A stretch of 16,327 nt of DNA from Planctomycetaceae bacterium UBA2972 (lineage in GTDB: Bacteria; Planctomycetota; Planctomycetia; Pirellulales; Pirellulaceae): the NCBI GenBank assembly GCA_002348315.1, contig DEAW01000121.1:1-16327 (forward strand), in the 5' to 3' direction. The notes below the pieces were generated by a model. It did no database searches, was not told where the DNA came from, and saw only the letters and a program-made list of their open reading frames with translations. Shown here piece after piece: positions 1 through 7,511 of this stretch; position 1 is the first letter of the stretch, and each line of letters begins with the position of its first letter. A program made the position numbers and the translations under genes.

Positions 1-812
1 GGATCCTGTATGACTCAGAACCTGGAGACTCGATCCCCGCCATTTTATTGGTCCCTGATAATGTTGATCCCGACAATCCCGCGCCTGGCGTCTGTGTTTG
101 GCATCAGCATAATGGTCAGTGGCATCTTGGTAAAACTGAGCCTGCCGGTCTTGCCGGTAACAGCATGCATCACACCGGCGTAGCTCTTGTTAAGCTCGGT
201 TTTGTAGTGCTTTGCCCGGACGCATTGGGGTTCGAACAGCGAGCAGAAGGATTTAAACTACAGGCAGGAGCACTCGAAAGATTTCTCTACCTCAAATATG
301 TAGTACGCGGCAAGACGATGGCCTGGAAGAATATTGTCGATATGCGTGCAGCCGTAGACTGTCTTGCCGGTCGTGATGACGTCCAAAGCGATCGGCTCGG
401 TTGCTATGGACATTCAATGGGTTCAACACACGCCTATATGGTAGGACCGTGGGAAGAACGATTGAAGGCGATCGTGTGTAATTGCTGCTTGCCGACTTAC
501 GAAGCAATCGAGGAGAACGAAATTCTCCATTGCTTTCCAAACTATGTGACCGGAATCTACCCGGAGGCTGATACGCCAGATATTGCATCCCTAATAGCCC
601 CTCGTGCACTCCATATGAATTTTGGCGAGCTCGATGGAGGCAGCCCTATCAAACAGGTGCGTGAGGCGTTACCTAAAATCAAACGCGTTTATGAAAGTAT
701 GCACGCAGAGGACAACTTCTCCTACTTCATTGAGAAAGAAACCGGGCACGTACTTAGCGATGCTATGTGGCACCGCACCAAAGAGTTCTTCGTTAAACAT
801 TTAATGTCCTGA
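1..812 (+). CDS. alpha/beta hydrolase (dienelactone hydrolase / acetyl-xylan-esterase-related), 5'-truncated by window edge
   Basis: This is a serine hydrolase of the alpha/beta fold, probably an esterase of the Abhydrolase_7 (acetyl xylan esterase-related) type. The frame is open to the window edge. The first in-window start is a TTG at 48, but the codons before it (reading from position 3) encode plausible protein leading into the first strand, so the true start lies upstream. Counting from the TTG, the oxyanion-side motif HQHNGQWHLGK is near residue 19. The nucleophile elbow GHSMGS has Ser123, and the catalytic acid is probably Asp197 in GELDGG. The catalytic His is His234 in ETGHVLSD. No export signal can be judged because the N-terminus is missing. 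The gene ends 9 nt before the tail of the opposing DUF6807 gene. The family is clear. The natural substrate is not known; a sugar ester or lactone is a guess. Confidence 0.85.
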   Translation, partial: ILYDSEPGDSIPAILLVPDNVDPDNPAPGVCVWHQHNGQWHLGKTEPAGLAGNSMHHTGVALVKLGFVVLCPDALGFEQRAEGFKLQAGALERFLYLKYVVRGKTMAWKNIVDMRAAVDCLAGRDDVQSDRLGCYGHSMGSTHAYMVGPWEERLKAIVCNCCLPTYEAIEENEILHCFPNYVTGIYPEADTPDIASLIAPRALHMNFGELDGGSPIKQVREALPKIKRVYESMHAEDNFSYFIEKETGHVLSDAMWHRTKEFFVKHLMS

Positions 813-821
813 GGCCTTGCT

Positions 822-1754
822 TTATTGATTAGACAGGATCTCCCAGGCCCGATGTTTCTTCGTGGATTTTTCTACTCGCCATCCGGCACTTAGATTGAAC
901 TCGTCTTGTTGCCGTTCAGCAACGGCAGGTTCGAACGGGCCATCGTGCACATGCAATAAATATCTCAATTGCAAAGGTCTGTCTGTGTCTATGGTGTATG
1001 CCTTATCCCGGTTAATCGAGGGTCCCATCCAACCGTCCTCCCGGACATGCCACTTGGATGGATAACTGAAATTGGACTGATGATCAAATAGCGTAATTCC
1101 ATTAATCTCGGTTGCTTCGATCCCTGTACGTACGGGGCCACTATAGTCCATGTATTTGGATGCCAGGCCAAAGATGTTCTTTTCGTTCTGAGCTCCCGTC
1201 GCATTGGTGATAGTGCCCCCACCAAAATGTTCTGACACAGTAGCTGCAACTCTGACAGCCACAAGTCCAAAGTTGGTTTGTTTGAGCGTCACAGGTCCTT
1301 GTCGGCTCTTTAGGTGAAGACCAAGTTCTATCAAGTACTCGCCGTTTTCAAGTGGCCTCACTACCGTAATCGTATCCTGTTCCAATAACGCGTCTTCCTC
1401 GTGGCCGTCGAAATACTCAAGCCTTACAGCCATGGCTGCATACTCTTCGGAGTCAATGTAATCAAGCCACTGTTTTTGGCGGATTTGAGCTCCCGTACCA
1501 TTTGCCCAGAAGTTGAACGATTCCACCGTATTGTGCGCAAACCATAATCCTGAATGATGATCATGGTTTGGAGCTCCCGGATGACCCATACGCACTAAAT
1601 TCGCTCCGGATGGCCCTATCACGGGATGAAAGAATGGGCGTGGATAATGATGTCCGAAATGCCATCGCATCACTTCGCTTCCATCAATGGTAATAGCGAC
1701 TTGTTGATCCGCATCCGGGACGATTTGGCAGCGTGGTATTTTATGATTGTTCAT
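822..1754 (-). CDS. DUF6807 (PmoA-type) family protein
   Basis: A 310-aa protein of the DUF6807 family, formerly labelled PmoA in domain databases although it is not the particulate methane monooxygenase subunit. The hallmark is the His-rich stretch NHDHHSGLWFAH at residues 63-74, preceded by RMGHPG. A second conserved block lies near the C-terminus (SKWHVREDGW, then LRYLLHVHDG). No signal peptide is visible, so it is probably cytoplasmic. Members are common in Planctomycetes and Bacteroidetes beside sugar oxidoreductases and glycoside-degrading genes, but the biochemical role is not established as far as I know. The His cluster suggests metal or sugar-acid binding, which is inference. The ATG at 1754 has no clear Shine-Dalgarno. 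The gene is divergent from the aldolase, with 98 nt between them. Confidence 0.85.
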   Translation of the reverse strand: MNNHKIPRCQIVPDADQQVAITIDGSEVMRWHFGHHYPRPFFHPVIGPSGANLVRMGHPGAPNHDHHSGLWFAHNTVESFNFWANGTGAQIRQKQWLDYIDSEEYAAMAVRLEYFDGHEEDALLEQDTITVVRPLENGEYLIELGLHLKSRQGPVTLKQTNFGLVAVRVAATVSEHFGGGTITNATGAQNEKNIFGLASKYMDYSGPVRTGIEATEINGITLFDHQSNFSYPSKWHVREDGWMGPSINRDKAYTIDTDRPLQLRYLLHVHDGPFEPAVAERQQDEFNLSAGWRVEKSTKKHRAWEILSNQ

Positions 1755-1769
1755 GAAGAAATTTTACTA

Positions 1770-1779
1770 GCCGTACGGC
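1770..1779. promoter_or_regulatory. 10-bp palindrome, candidate operator between divergent genes
   Basis: GCCGTACGGC is a perfect 10-bp palindrome, 16 nt upstream of the DUF6807 start and 25 nt upstream of the -10 box proposed for the aldolase. Its position between divergent genes suits a shared operator, but no regulator gene is in the window and a 10-mer palindrome can arise by chance. Confidence 0.3.
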
Positions 1780-1804
1780 GTACACCTAATAGAAAGGGAA
1801 TCGT

Positions 1805-1810
1805 TATAAT
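1805..1810 (+). promoter_or_regulatory. candidate -10 box (TATAAT) for the aldolase gene
   Basis: A perfect TATAAT consensus lies 43 nt upstream of the aldolase ATG. This predicts transcription starting near 1817 and a leader of about 36 nt. No convincing -35 hexamer is seen 16-18 nt upstream, so the promoter would need an activator or be weak. Confidence 0.4.
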
Positions 1811-1852
1811 CATAGTTTAACTAATTCGACGACACGTTTCCGGATCCTTCGC

Positions 1853-2629
1853 ATGAGCACGCTCAAACAACAGTTCGCAAATGGTGAGCAACTCAACTTT
1901 TTCGCTCTTTCCCGGCTCATCAGCCCTGTTTCAATTGAAATGTATGCATTGCGAGGAGGATTCTCAGGTTTCTGGCTAGACCTTGAACATGGCCAGGCCA
2001 CGGTAGATCAAATTCGTGCGGCATTTGTTACTGCCAGAGCGGTTGGATTGCAACAATTTGTACGGATGGCTCCCACCGGTTACCACGAAGTCACTCAGTA
2101 TCTCGAACTAGGTGCAGGCGGTGTCATGGCAGCACAAATACACAGTGCTAAACAGGCGGCTGAGTTTGCCAGCTGGGCAAAATTCCCGCCAGAAGGAATT
2201 CGTGGGATGAATACAAGTGGTGTCGATGGTAAATTCACCACGCGACCAGCGAAAGAGTTCTTTGAAAATTCGAATGAAGAAGTGTTCGTAGCAATCCAAA
2301 TTGAAACTGCAGGTTCCCTGGCGGAAGTAAATGAGATCGCGGCTTTGCCCAATGTGGATCATCTCTTTGTTGGTCCTTCCGACTTATCGATTGCGCTGGG
2401 GAATTACCCCGATTTTCACGATGACATTCTGTGGGATGCAGTCGATCGCGTCGCTCAGGCTTGTACGCAACATGGAAAAAGCTGGGGAGCGGTGACTCCC
2501 GATCCTCGCTGGGCCGAACGAGCTCGTGAAGCGGGCTGCCAACTTATCTCCATGAGCAATGAAACGATCGCAATGAAACTTGGCGTCGATGCGGTGAAAG
2601 CAAATTTCGCCAGTCAATTCGACGGCTAA
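1853..2629 (+). CDS. HpcH/HpaI-type class II pyruvate aldolase
   Basis: A 258-aa cytoplasmic aldolase of the HpcH/HpaI family (TIM barrel, divalent-metal dependent). It is expected to cleave a 4-hydroxy-2-oxo acid or 2-keto-3-deoxy sugar acid reversibly to pyruvate and an aldehyde. Conserved residues are in place: His46 in WLDLEHGQ, Arg71 in FVRMAP, the FPPEGIRG loop at 111-118, the metal-binding Glu151 in QIETAGS, and the metal-binding Asp177 in VGPSDLS. The length matches the family norm of about 250-260. The ATG at 1853 has only a weak GGA 8 nt upstream. The stop overlaps by 4 nt the stop of the converging beta-lactamase-fold hydrolase. Substrate (2,4-dihydroxyhept-2-enedioate, ketodeoxy-glucarate or other) cannot be fixed from sequence; with the tricarboxylate-type transporter next door, a sugar-acid or dicarboxylate route is inferred. 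Confidence 0.9.
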   Translation: MSTLKQQFANGEQLNFFALSRLISPVSIEMYALRGGFSGFWLDLEHGQATVDQIRAAFVTARAVGLQQFVRMAPTGYHEVTQYLELGAGGVMAAQIHSAKQAAEFASWAKFPPEGIRGMNTSGVDGKFTTRPAKEFFENSNEEVFVAIQIETAGSLAEVNEIAALPNVDHLFVGPSDLSIALGNYPDFHDDILWDAVDRVAQACTQHGKSWGAVTPDPRWAERAREAGCQLISMSNETIAMKLGVDAVKANFASQFDG

Positions 2630-3723
2630 TCCCAGACTAATCTGGACATATTGGCAAAGCTGATTTGCCTTCTGTTCTCGAGTTCCATGGGTTCATTTGT
2701 CAGGACTAATCCATAGACGGACTCAGATGGATCAATCCATACCAAAGTTCCGGTTGCTCCCCAATGCCCAAATGCTTCTTGTGGAAGAACACTCCCAAAC
2801 CCTCTTGGATGATTAGGCCAATTTAATTGCCATCCATAACCCCATGGTAATGCGTCAGCAGTTCCAGCTCTTAGTTTACGAAACCCACGTAATTGATTTG
2901 ATGTCATCGCTCGTAGTGTCGATGGCGCAACGATCCCGGCATCACCGCCAAGTATCTTTAGTAATGACTGACAGAAGATTCCTAAGTCTTTGGCCGAGGA
3001 TATTAGTCCTCCCCAGGGCGCACCTAAACTCCTCCAATAGTCACTATTCCAGCCCCACAGATCATGCCCGTCGATCTGTTCGACCATCGATGCTACTGGT
3101 GGGCGATTAGACGCAAGAAGTTCTGCTGAAGCACCAAGACTAGTTTGTGACATTCCCAGTGGTTTAAATATAGAACTTTTCAGGAACTCCGCTGTTGTGA
3201 CTCCGGAGATCTGTTCAATTATTGTTGACAGCGTCAAAATACCCATGCTTTGATAATGCACGCGAGTACCAGGTGCGTAAACGAGTTCAACTTCATTTAC
3301 ATACGACTGGTATTCTGATAACGGGGCATGGCGTTTACGTAACTCAGTATTATTCGGAAGCATATCAGGCAAACCTGACGTGTGAGTCAATAGATGCGCT
3401 AAGCGGATGCTCTCTTTACCGCCACCTGTAAACTCGGGTAAATATTTGGAAACCAAATCACTCACCGTCAATTCGCCCTGCTCGACTAGCTGCATGATCG
3501 CGGTCGTTACAAATGGTTTCGTAGGCGACGCAATTAGAAACGTACTATTTTCGTCGACAGCAATCTTTTGGTCAAAGTCGTCAAAGCCGGCCGTAAATGT
3601 TTCCGCAGGACCATCGATCGTGCCAATTTCTGCTGCTACGGCGCGTACACCATGCTTTTCATGCCAACCATTCAGATGCTGCCACAGCTTCGTGGCCTTA
3701 TCAATATTCAGTGCGTTTTTCAT
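2626..3723 (-). CDS. serine hydrolase, beta-lactamase/family VIII esterase fold (PF00144)
   Basis: A 365-aa protein of the class C beta-lactamase / penicillin-binding-protein / esterase superfamily. The SxxK motif is SPTK (Ser66, Lys69). The middle motif, usually Y-x-N, is Tyr157-Gln-Ser159. The usual KTG box is replaced by His320-Trp-Gly322. The LLTHTSGLPD block at 111-120 is typical of the family. Loss of Asn in the second motif and HWG in place of KTG point to an esterase or lactone/amide hydrolase rather than a true beta-lactamase. No signal peptide is seen, so it is probably cytoplasmic, which also argues against a resistance or cell-wall role. It is the last gene of the tct operon: its ATG lies 23 nt inside the end of tctA, suggesting translational coupling. 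It may process the imported compound (inference). Confidence 0.85.
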   Translation of the reverse strand: MKNALNIDKATKLWQHLNGWHEKHGVRAVAAEIGTIDGPAETFTAGFDDFDQKIAVDENSTFLIASPTKPFVTTAIMQLVEQGELTVSDLVSKYLPEFTGGGKESIRLAHLLTHTSGLPDMLPNNTELRKRHAPLSEYQSYVNEVELVYAPGTRVHYQSMGILTLSTIIEQISGVTTAEFLKSSIFKPLGMSQTSLGASAELLASNRPPVASMVEQIDGHDLWGWNSDYWRSLGAPWGGLISSAKDLGIFCQSLLKILGGDAGIVAPSTLRAMTSNQLRGFRKLRAGTADALPWGYGWQLNWPNHPRGFGSVLPQEAFGHWGATGTLVWIDPSESVYGLVLTNEPMELENRRQISFANMSRLVWD

Positions 3724-5206
3724 TATCAGTTCGCCTATTGGAAAATCTTCGTATTACCGCAAAAATTAACATCACGCCAAGAACAGACACAAAAGCGAGA
3801 TCAATACCCGATTCAAATGCAGCTCCGAAATCGCCCCTGGAAGCTATCAGACCTCGTCTCAGAAACTCCTCTATTTTTGGCCCAAGAATCATTCCTAAAA
3901 TCAACGGAGCTAATGGAATACGTTGTCTTTCAAGGATTAAACCCAATACGCCAAATCCAAACATCACCCAAACATCAACCATGGTGTTATGCATGGCATA
4001 GGCGCCTACTACAGAAAAAACAACTACAGCTGTCAGGACGATGGCTTTAGGGAGTTTAGTAAACTGGCTAAACAGCAGGATACCGAGGATACCTGCAGGA
4101 ATAAGAATTAACTGAGTAACAAATGCTATCGCAAAAATGAAGTCCGCCCCGCCCGAGGTAAACAACTCGTCACCTGGCGTAATGTCATATACAAGAAATG
4201 CACCTAAAACAATTGCTGTTACCGCATCGCCCGGGACGCCAAACACAAGTGCTGGGATCCATGCCGCAGCAACTGCAGCGTTATTAGCGCTGGTGGGAGC
4301 AACGACTCCTTTCCAATTCCCCTTGCCGAATTCGGGTACCGCTGAACGGGTAGCTTTTTCTGACACACCGTAGGCGCCCCATGCAGCAATGTCTGCCCCC
4401 GCTCCCGGCAACGCTCCAACCACTGTTCCCGTGCCTACAGACTGGAGGAAGGTTGGGATATTACCAACAATACGGCGGATGGTTTTGAAAAGATTAAAAG
4501 AACCGGTCGAAATTCCCGTTTTCTTAGAATCGTTTGCACTTGCCACCGATCGTAGAACCTCAGATATACCGAATAGTCCAATCATTGCCGGGATGAAGCT
4601 TAAGCCATTCGATAAATCGGTATAGCCAAAAATAAACCTATCCTGATTTGTAAGGGGATCTTTTCCGACTAACGCAAAAAGGAAACCCATTACGGCGGCC
4701 AGAATACCCAATTCGATCCGTTTGCCACTGGAAACGCTAACGCCCAGTAATAACCCTACTACACAAAGCCAAAAATACTCGAACGAACCAAACTTTAACG
4801 CGAACTTGGCCATTGACGGAGCGATTAATACCAACAGTAGTACGCCCAACATTCCTCCACCTGCAGAACACAAAAGGTTCAACAACAACACTTCTTTGCC
4901 CTTCCCCTGTTTGGCAAGTTCATGGCCATCGAGCGTTGCAGCGGCGGAAGCAGGAGTTCCGGGAATTCGTAAAAACGTGGCCGGTATATCCCCTGCGAAA
5001 ATGGCTGTAAAGCTCACACCAATAACCATTGCCAAAGCAGCCTCCTTTTCAAGTTGAAACGAAAAGGGAATGATCAAAGCAACAGCCATTGTTGCAGTTA
5101 AACCGGGAGTAGATCCCACAAACACTCCAAACACCATAGCAAGAATCCAAGGAACGAGGATTTCCAAAGACAATAGGTCTGGTATTTCGGAAAGAATGTC
5201 TAACAC
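3701..5206 (-). CDS. tctA: tripartite tricarboxylate transporter, large membrane subunit TctA
   Basis: A 501-aa polytopic inner-membrane permease of the tripartite tricarboxylate transporter (TTT) family, about the usual family length. It is the main transport channel, working with TctB and the binding protein TctC. Family signatures are GSTPGLTATMA at residues 31-41 and IPGTPASAAATLDG at 81-94, followed by about ten more hydrophobic segments. A second PGAGADIA motif in the middle matches the internal repeat of the family. The start is a GTG at 5206, 21 nt after the tctB stop and in the same frame, with no Shine-Dalgarno. Starting at the next Met would remove much of the first membrane segment. 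Its 3' end overlaps the downstream hydrolase start by 23 nt. The substrate could be citrate, another carboxylate or a sugar acid; it is not readable from sequence. Confidence 0.93.
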   Translation of the reverse strand: MLDILSEIPDLLSLEILVPWILAMVFGVFVGSTPGLTATMAVALIIPFSFQLEKEAALAMVIGVSFTAIFAGDIPATFLRIPGTPASAAATLDGHELAKQGKGKEVLLLNLLCSAGGGMLGVLLLVLIAPSMAKFALKFGSFEYFWLCVVGLLLGVSVSSGKRIELGILAAVMGFLFALVGKDPLTNQDRFIFGYTDLSNGLSFIPAMIGLFGISEVLRSVASANDSKKTGISTGSFNLFKTIRRIVGNIPTFLQSVGTGTVVGALPGAGADIAAWGAYGVSEKATRSAVPEFGKGNWKGVVAPTSANNAAVAAAWIPALVFGVPGDAVTAIVLGAFLVYDITPGDELFTSGGADFIFAIAFVTQLILIPAGILGILLFSQFTKLPKAIVLTAVVVFSVVGAYAMHNTMVDVWVMFGFGVLGLILERQRIPLAPLILGMILGPKIEEFLRRGLIASRGDFGAAFESGIDLAFVSVLGVMLIFAVIRRFSNRRTDNEKRTEY

Positions 5207-5227
5207 GGGAATCGAGTGATACGTATT

Positions 5228-5695
5228 TTAAGAACTGAAAGAAATAGAAAACAGGACGAGGAAAATATAATGCACTGAAATAATTACCACTGCAGCACTA
5301 ATAATCGAAGTACGAGGTGACACGCCCAGGCACAACATACTAAAAATGGCAAACATTGCAGTTGAGATATGAAAACCTAAGAAAGGTAGCGCTAAAATAT
5401 AAAGGGCAGTGAATACAAAGATCATCACCGCTTTAGGATCAATCCTTAACGATTGCCGTTTACGTTTCGCTAGAAGTTTTGCGATGGCTGACGATCCTCC
5501 TCCCAATAATAGAAGGCAACCCAGGATCATGGGTAGATATCGTGGCCCCGGATCATGCTTATCCTGGATAAACGATTCAGTAATATCAAAGGAAAAGACC
5601 AGAAAGAAAACGCCTAGCATAATCCCAAGAAGCCCGGAAGATGGTTCCCCATGTCTCAACGGGTCTGAATCTGGGATTGAACTATTCTGCGACAT
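5228..5695 (-). CDS. tctB: tripartite tricarboxylate transporter, small membrane subunit TctB
   Basis: The small membrane subunit of the TTT transporter, 155 aa with about four hydrophobic segments. It carries the family-typical DPGPRYLPMILG block just before the second segment. A longer open frame runs back to 5791, but that would overlap tctC by 110 nt and add a charged, non-membrane extension. The ATG at 5695 leaves a 14-nt overlap with the tctC stop and gives the usual family length, so I prefer it. It is co-transcribed with tctC and tctA. The role of TctB is supportive and poorly defined in the family in general. Confidence 0.85.
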   Translation of the reverse strand: MSQNSSIPDSDPLRHGEPSSGLLGIMLGVFFLVFSFDITESFIQDKHDPGPRYLPMILGCLLLLGGGSSAIAKLLAKRKRQSLRIDPKAVMIFVFTALYILALPFLGFHISTAMFAIFSMLCLGVSPRTSIISAAVVIISVHYIFLVLFSISFSS

Positions 5696-6674
5696 AATGT
5701 TTAAGGACTTCTTTCCACTGGACATCCTGATCGGAAAGAAAGGTTGTGAATTCTTCTCCAACCTTAATGTCAATTCGAAACCCTTGCTCATTCATAAAAG
5801 ATTTGTATTCCGGGCCATTTGCAATTTTTGACATCGCCGCTTGCAATTTCTCGACGACGTGCTGAGGAGTTTCTTTTTGTGTGGCAAAACCCCGCCATCC
5901 GATTGACACCCAGTCTACCCCCTGCTCCTTCGCAGACGGTATGTCCGGAAATGATTCATCACGCGTTTCTGCCATGACTGCTATTCCAGCGAGTTGTCCG
6001 GCGTTAAGCTGGAGGGCTGCCTCCGGTAAACTGCAGCATACGGCATCCAGATGGCCTCCCAATAGCAGCTGTATAGATTCAGCAGACCCCTTCGTTGGCA
6101 CCCAGATGACATCGTCTTTGGAAAGCCCTGATTTTTGAAAGAGTCCAACGCGAGCCAAATCCCATGTACCTCCTGTTGCAGTTCCCGACATTTTGAGCGT
6201 TCCCGGATTTGACTTAACTGCCGCAAGAAAGGACTCGAGTGAATTATACTTGGAATCGCTTGGAACAAGGATGGCGGCCGGATCACCATTAATTTGAAGT
6301 AATGGTTGATAATCCTGAAAAGTGATGTCAGAAATTCCAAGTTGATGCATCGTAGACAGTTCGGCTGTAATCATCGCGATTGTGTGACCATCCGAATCAG
6401 CGTCGGCTCCAGCCCGGTGACCGACTGCTCCGCTTCCACCTGTGCGGTTCACAACAATGCAGTTGTATCCTAATTCGTCTTTCAAACTATTAGCGAAAAA
6501 ACGTGAGATACGATCGGTTCCCCCACCGGCACCCCAGGGACAAATAATTTGCAGGTTTTTCGCAGGAAAGGCGGTAGCTAGTTCAGTTTCATCCTTGGTA
6601 GGCTTACATCCTGGCAGAACGCAAATTCCAAAGGCAAGGAGTAATACTGAAAAAGCGAAATGATGTCGTTGCAT
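5682..6674 (-). CDS. tctC: tripartite tricarboxylate transporter substrate-binding lipoprotein TctC (Bug family)
   Basis: A 330-aa extracytoplasmic binding protein that captures the substrate and delivers it to TctAB. Family signatures are PWGAGGGTDRISR (residues 46-58, the first ligand-binding loop) and VVNRTGGSGAVG (74-85), followed by the TATGGTWD loop of the second lobe. The N-terminus is a lipoprotein signal: short basic start, hydrophobic stretch, and lipobox Leu20-Pro-Gly-Cys23. This predicts a membrane-tethered rather than freely soluble protein. It is the first gene of the minus-strand operon tctC-tctB-tctA-hydrolase. The ATG at 6674 has no convincing Shine-Dalgarno; the promoter must lie in 6675-6820, where I cannot choose a clear one. 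Bug proteins bind varied carboxylates, so the ligand is open. Confidence 0.92.
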   Translation of the reverse strand: MQRHHFAFSVLLLAFGICVLPGCKPTKDETELATAFPAKNLQIICPWGAGGGTDRISRFFANSLKDELGYNCIVVNRTGGSGAVGHRAGADADSDGHTIAMITAELSTMHQLGISDITFQDYQPLLQINGDPAAILVPSDSKYNSLESFLAAVKSNPGTLKMSGTATGGTWDLARVGLFQKSGLSKDDVIWVPTKGSAESIQLLLGGHLDAVCCSLPEAALQLNAGQLAGIAVMAETRDESFPDIPSAKEQGVDWVSIGWRGFATQKETPQHVVEKLQAAMSKIANGPEYKSFMNEQGFRIDIKVGEEFTTFLSDQDVQWKEVLKHYVAE

Positions 6675-6763
6675 ATTAAATATCTTGTTTGGAGTCGCTT
6701 TCGGCTTAGACGAATGTCATTGTATCGAATAACTTATCTATAGTGTCGTCCCTCCTCATAATG

Positions 6764-6784
6764 CGCCACCTTGACGAAGTGGCG
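6764..6784. repeat. short inverted repeat (6-bp stem, 9-nt loop)
   Basis: CGCCAC at 6764-6769 and GTGGCG at 6779-6784 can form a hairpin with a 9-nt loop. There is no T-run on either side, so it is not a standard terminator. It lies between the tct operon and the tRNA, and its loop contains the TTGACG proposed as the tRNA -35 box. It could be an operator or have no role. Confidence 0.4.
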
Positions 6785-6799
6785 GTCAGAGAAAAGAAT
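6771..6799 (+). promoter_or_regulatory. candidate sigma70-type promoter of tRNA-Leu
   Basis: TTGACG (6771-6776, 5 of 6 matches to -35) is followed after 17 nt by AAGAAT (6794-6799, 4 of 6 to -10). It lies 21 nt upstream of the tRNA 5' end. Spacing and position fit a tRNA promoter, but the -10 is weak. Confidence 0.35.
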
Positions 6800-6820
6800 A
6801 GAGGCAATCATAAATGAATT

Positions 6821-6902
<82 letters not shown>

Positions 6903-7002
6903 CTCTCTATTTCTTGTTATAGCAGATCTCTTTTTTCTCCGGACGGCTTGCAGCGACATGCCATGCTTGCGACTCTTTCTGGCAACCATTCGAACGATTT
7001 AA

Positions 7003-7344
7003 CTAGAATTTTAATAATGCTGGTTTTTGCGCCTGCCAGCCCGATTCACTCGGGAAGACAGTTTTCATCCTGGTGATTTCGAGTTCGCCGACAAACCAAG
7101 GTTCCACCGTTTCTTTCCATTTCAGAAAATGTGGTGTTGTAAGATGATGCTGAAAAGCTGCTTCATCTTGATAAACCTCATAAAGAAAAAAGCGAGTGGG
7201 GACGTCTTCATCCTGATTAATATCAAAACGATAACACTTAGGCTCATCACGAACGGAACCTTCAGAGTCACCCAGACTAACGACCATGAATTCGTCGACA
7301 TGCTCCGGTTGTACGTTAACTGTCACAAAAATTGCTAGCATCAT
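7003..7344 (-). CDS. antibiotic biosynthesis monooxygenase (ABM) domain protein
   Basis: A 113-aa small protein that is one ABM ferredoxin-like domain, related to YgiN and LsrG. The run CYRFDINQDEDVPTRF then LYEVYQDEAAF and HLTTPHFLKW is the classic family core (residues about 37-76). Members act as homodimers in the cytoplasm on quinols, polyketide intermediates or autoinducer-like molecules without a cofactor; many are uncharacterised. It stands alone between tRNA-Leu and the beta-propeller gene, so context does not reveal a substrate. Two consecutive Met codons (7344 and 7341) are both possible starts; the first is used here. It ends about 100 nt from the tRNA on the opposite strand. Confidence 0.85.
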   Translation of the reverse strand: MMLAIFVTVNVQPEHVDEFMVVSLGDSEGSVRDEPKCYRFDINQDEDVPTRFFLYEVYQDEAAFQHHLTTPHFLKWKETVEPWFVGELEITRMKTVFPSESGWQAQKPALLKF

Positions 7345-7511
7345 TTATGCCCTTTATCAGATTGAAGTTCAAAACTCTTTACATATCCAGAAGATTGTCG
7401 TCGGGATCATTCAATTACATAAATCCGACGCCTCTTACTATCTACTTGCGTCTTGATGCTCTAGATGTTTACCACAAGACCTGTCGACCGAATTCAACGT
7501 ATGCGAGGTCA

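Noticed and set aside
48..50. TTG at 48 as the true start of the alpha/beta hydrolase
   Set aside because: The same frame is open to the window edge and the codons before it read as plausible protein continuing into the first strand, so the gene is cut by the window and the TTG is internal.
3568..4050. 160-aa plus-strand open frame, and others at 3597-4001 and 4722-5057
   Set aside because: They are antisense to tctA or the hydrolase, have low-complexity or implausible composition, and resemble no family.
5696..5791. Longer N-terminus for TctB starting at 5791
   Set aside because: It lies wholly within tctC, is not membrane-like, and would make TctB longer than the family norm.
6931..6936. 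T-run after tRNA-Leu as a rho-independent terminator
   Set aside because: No stable GC-rich stem directly precedes the six T residues.
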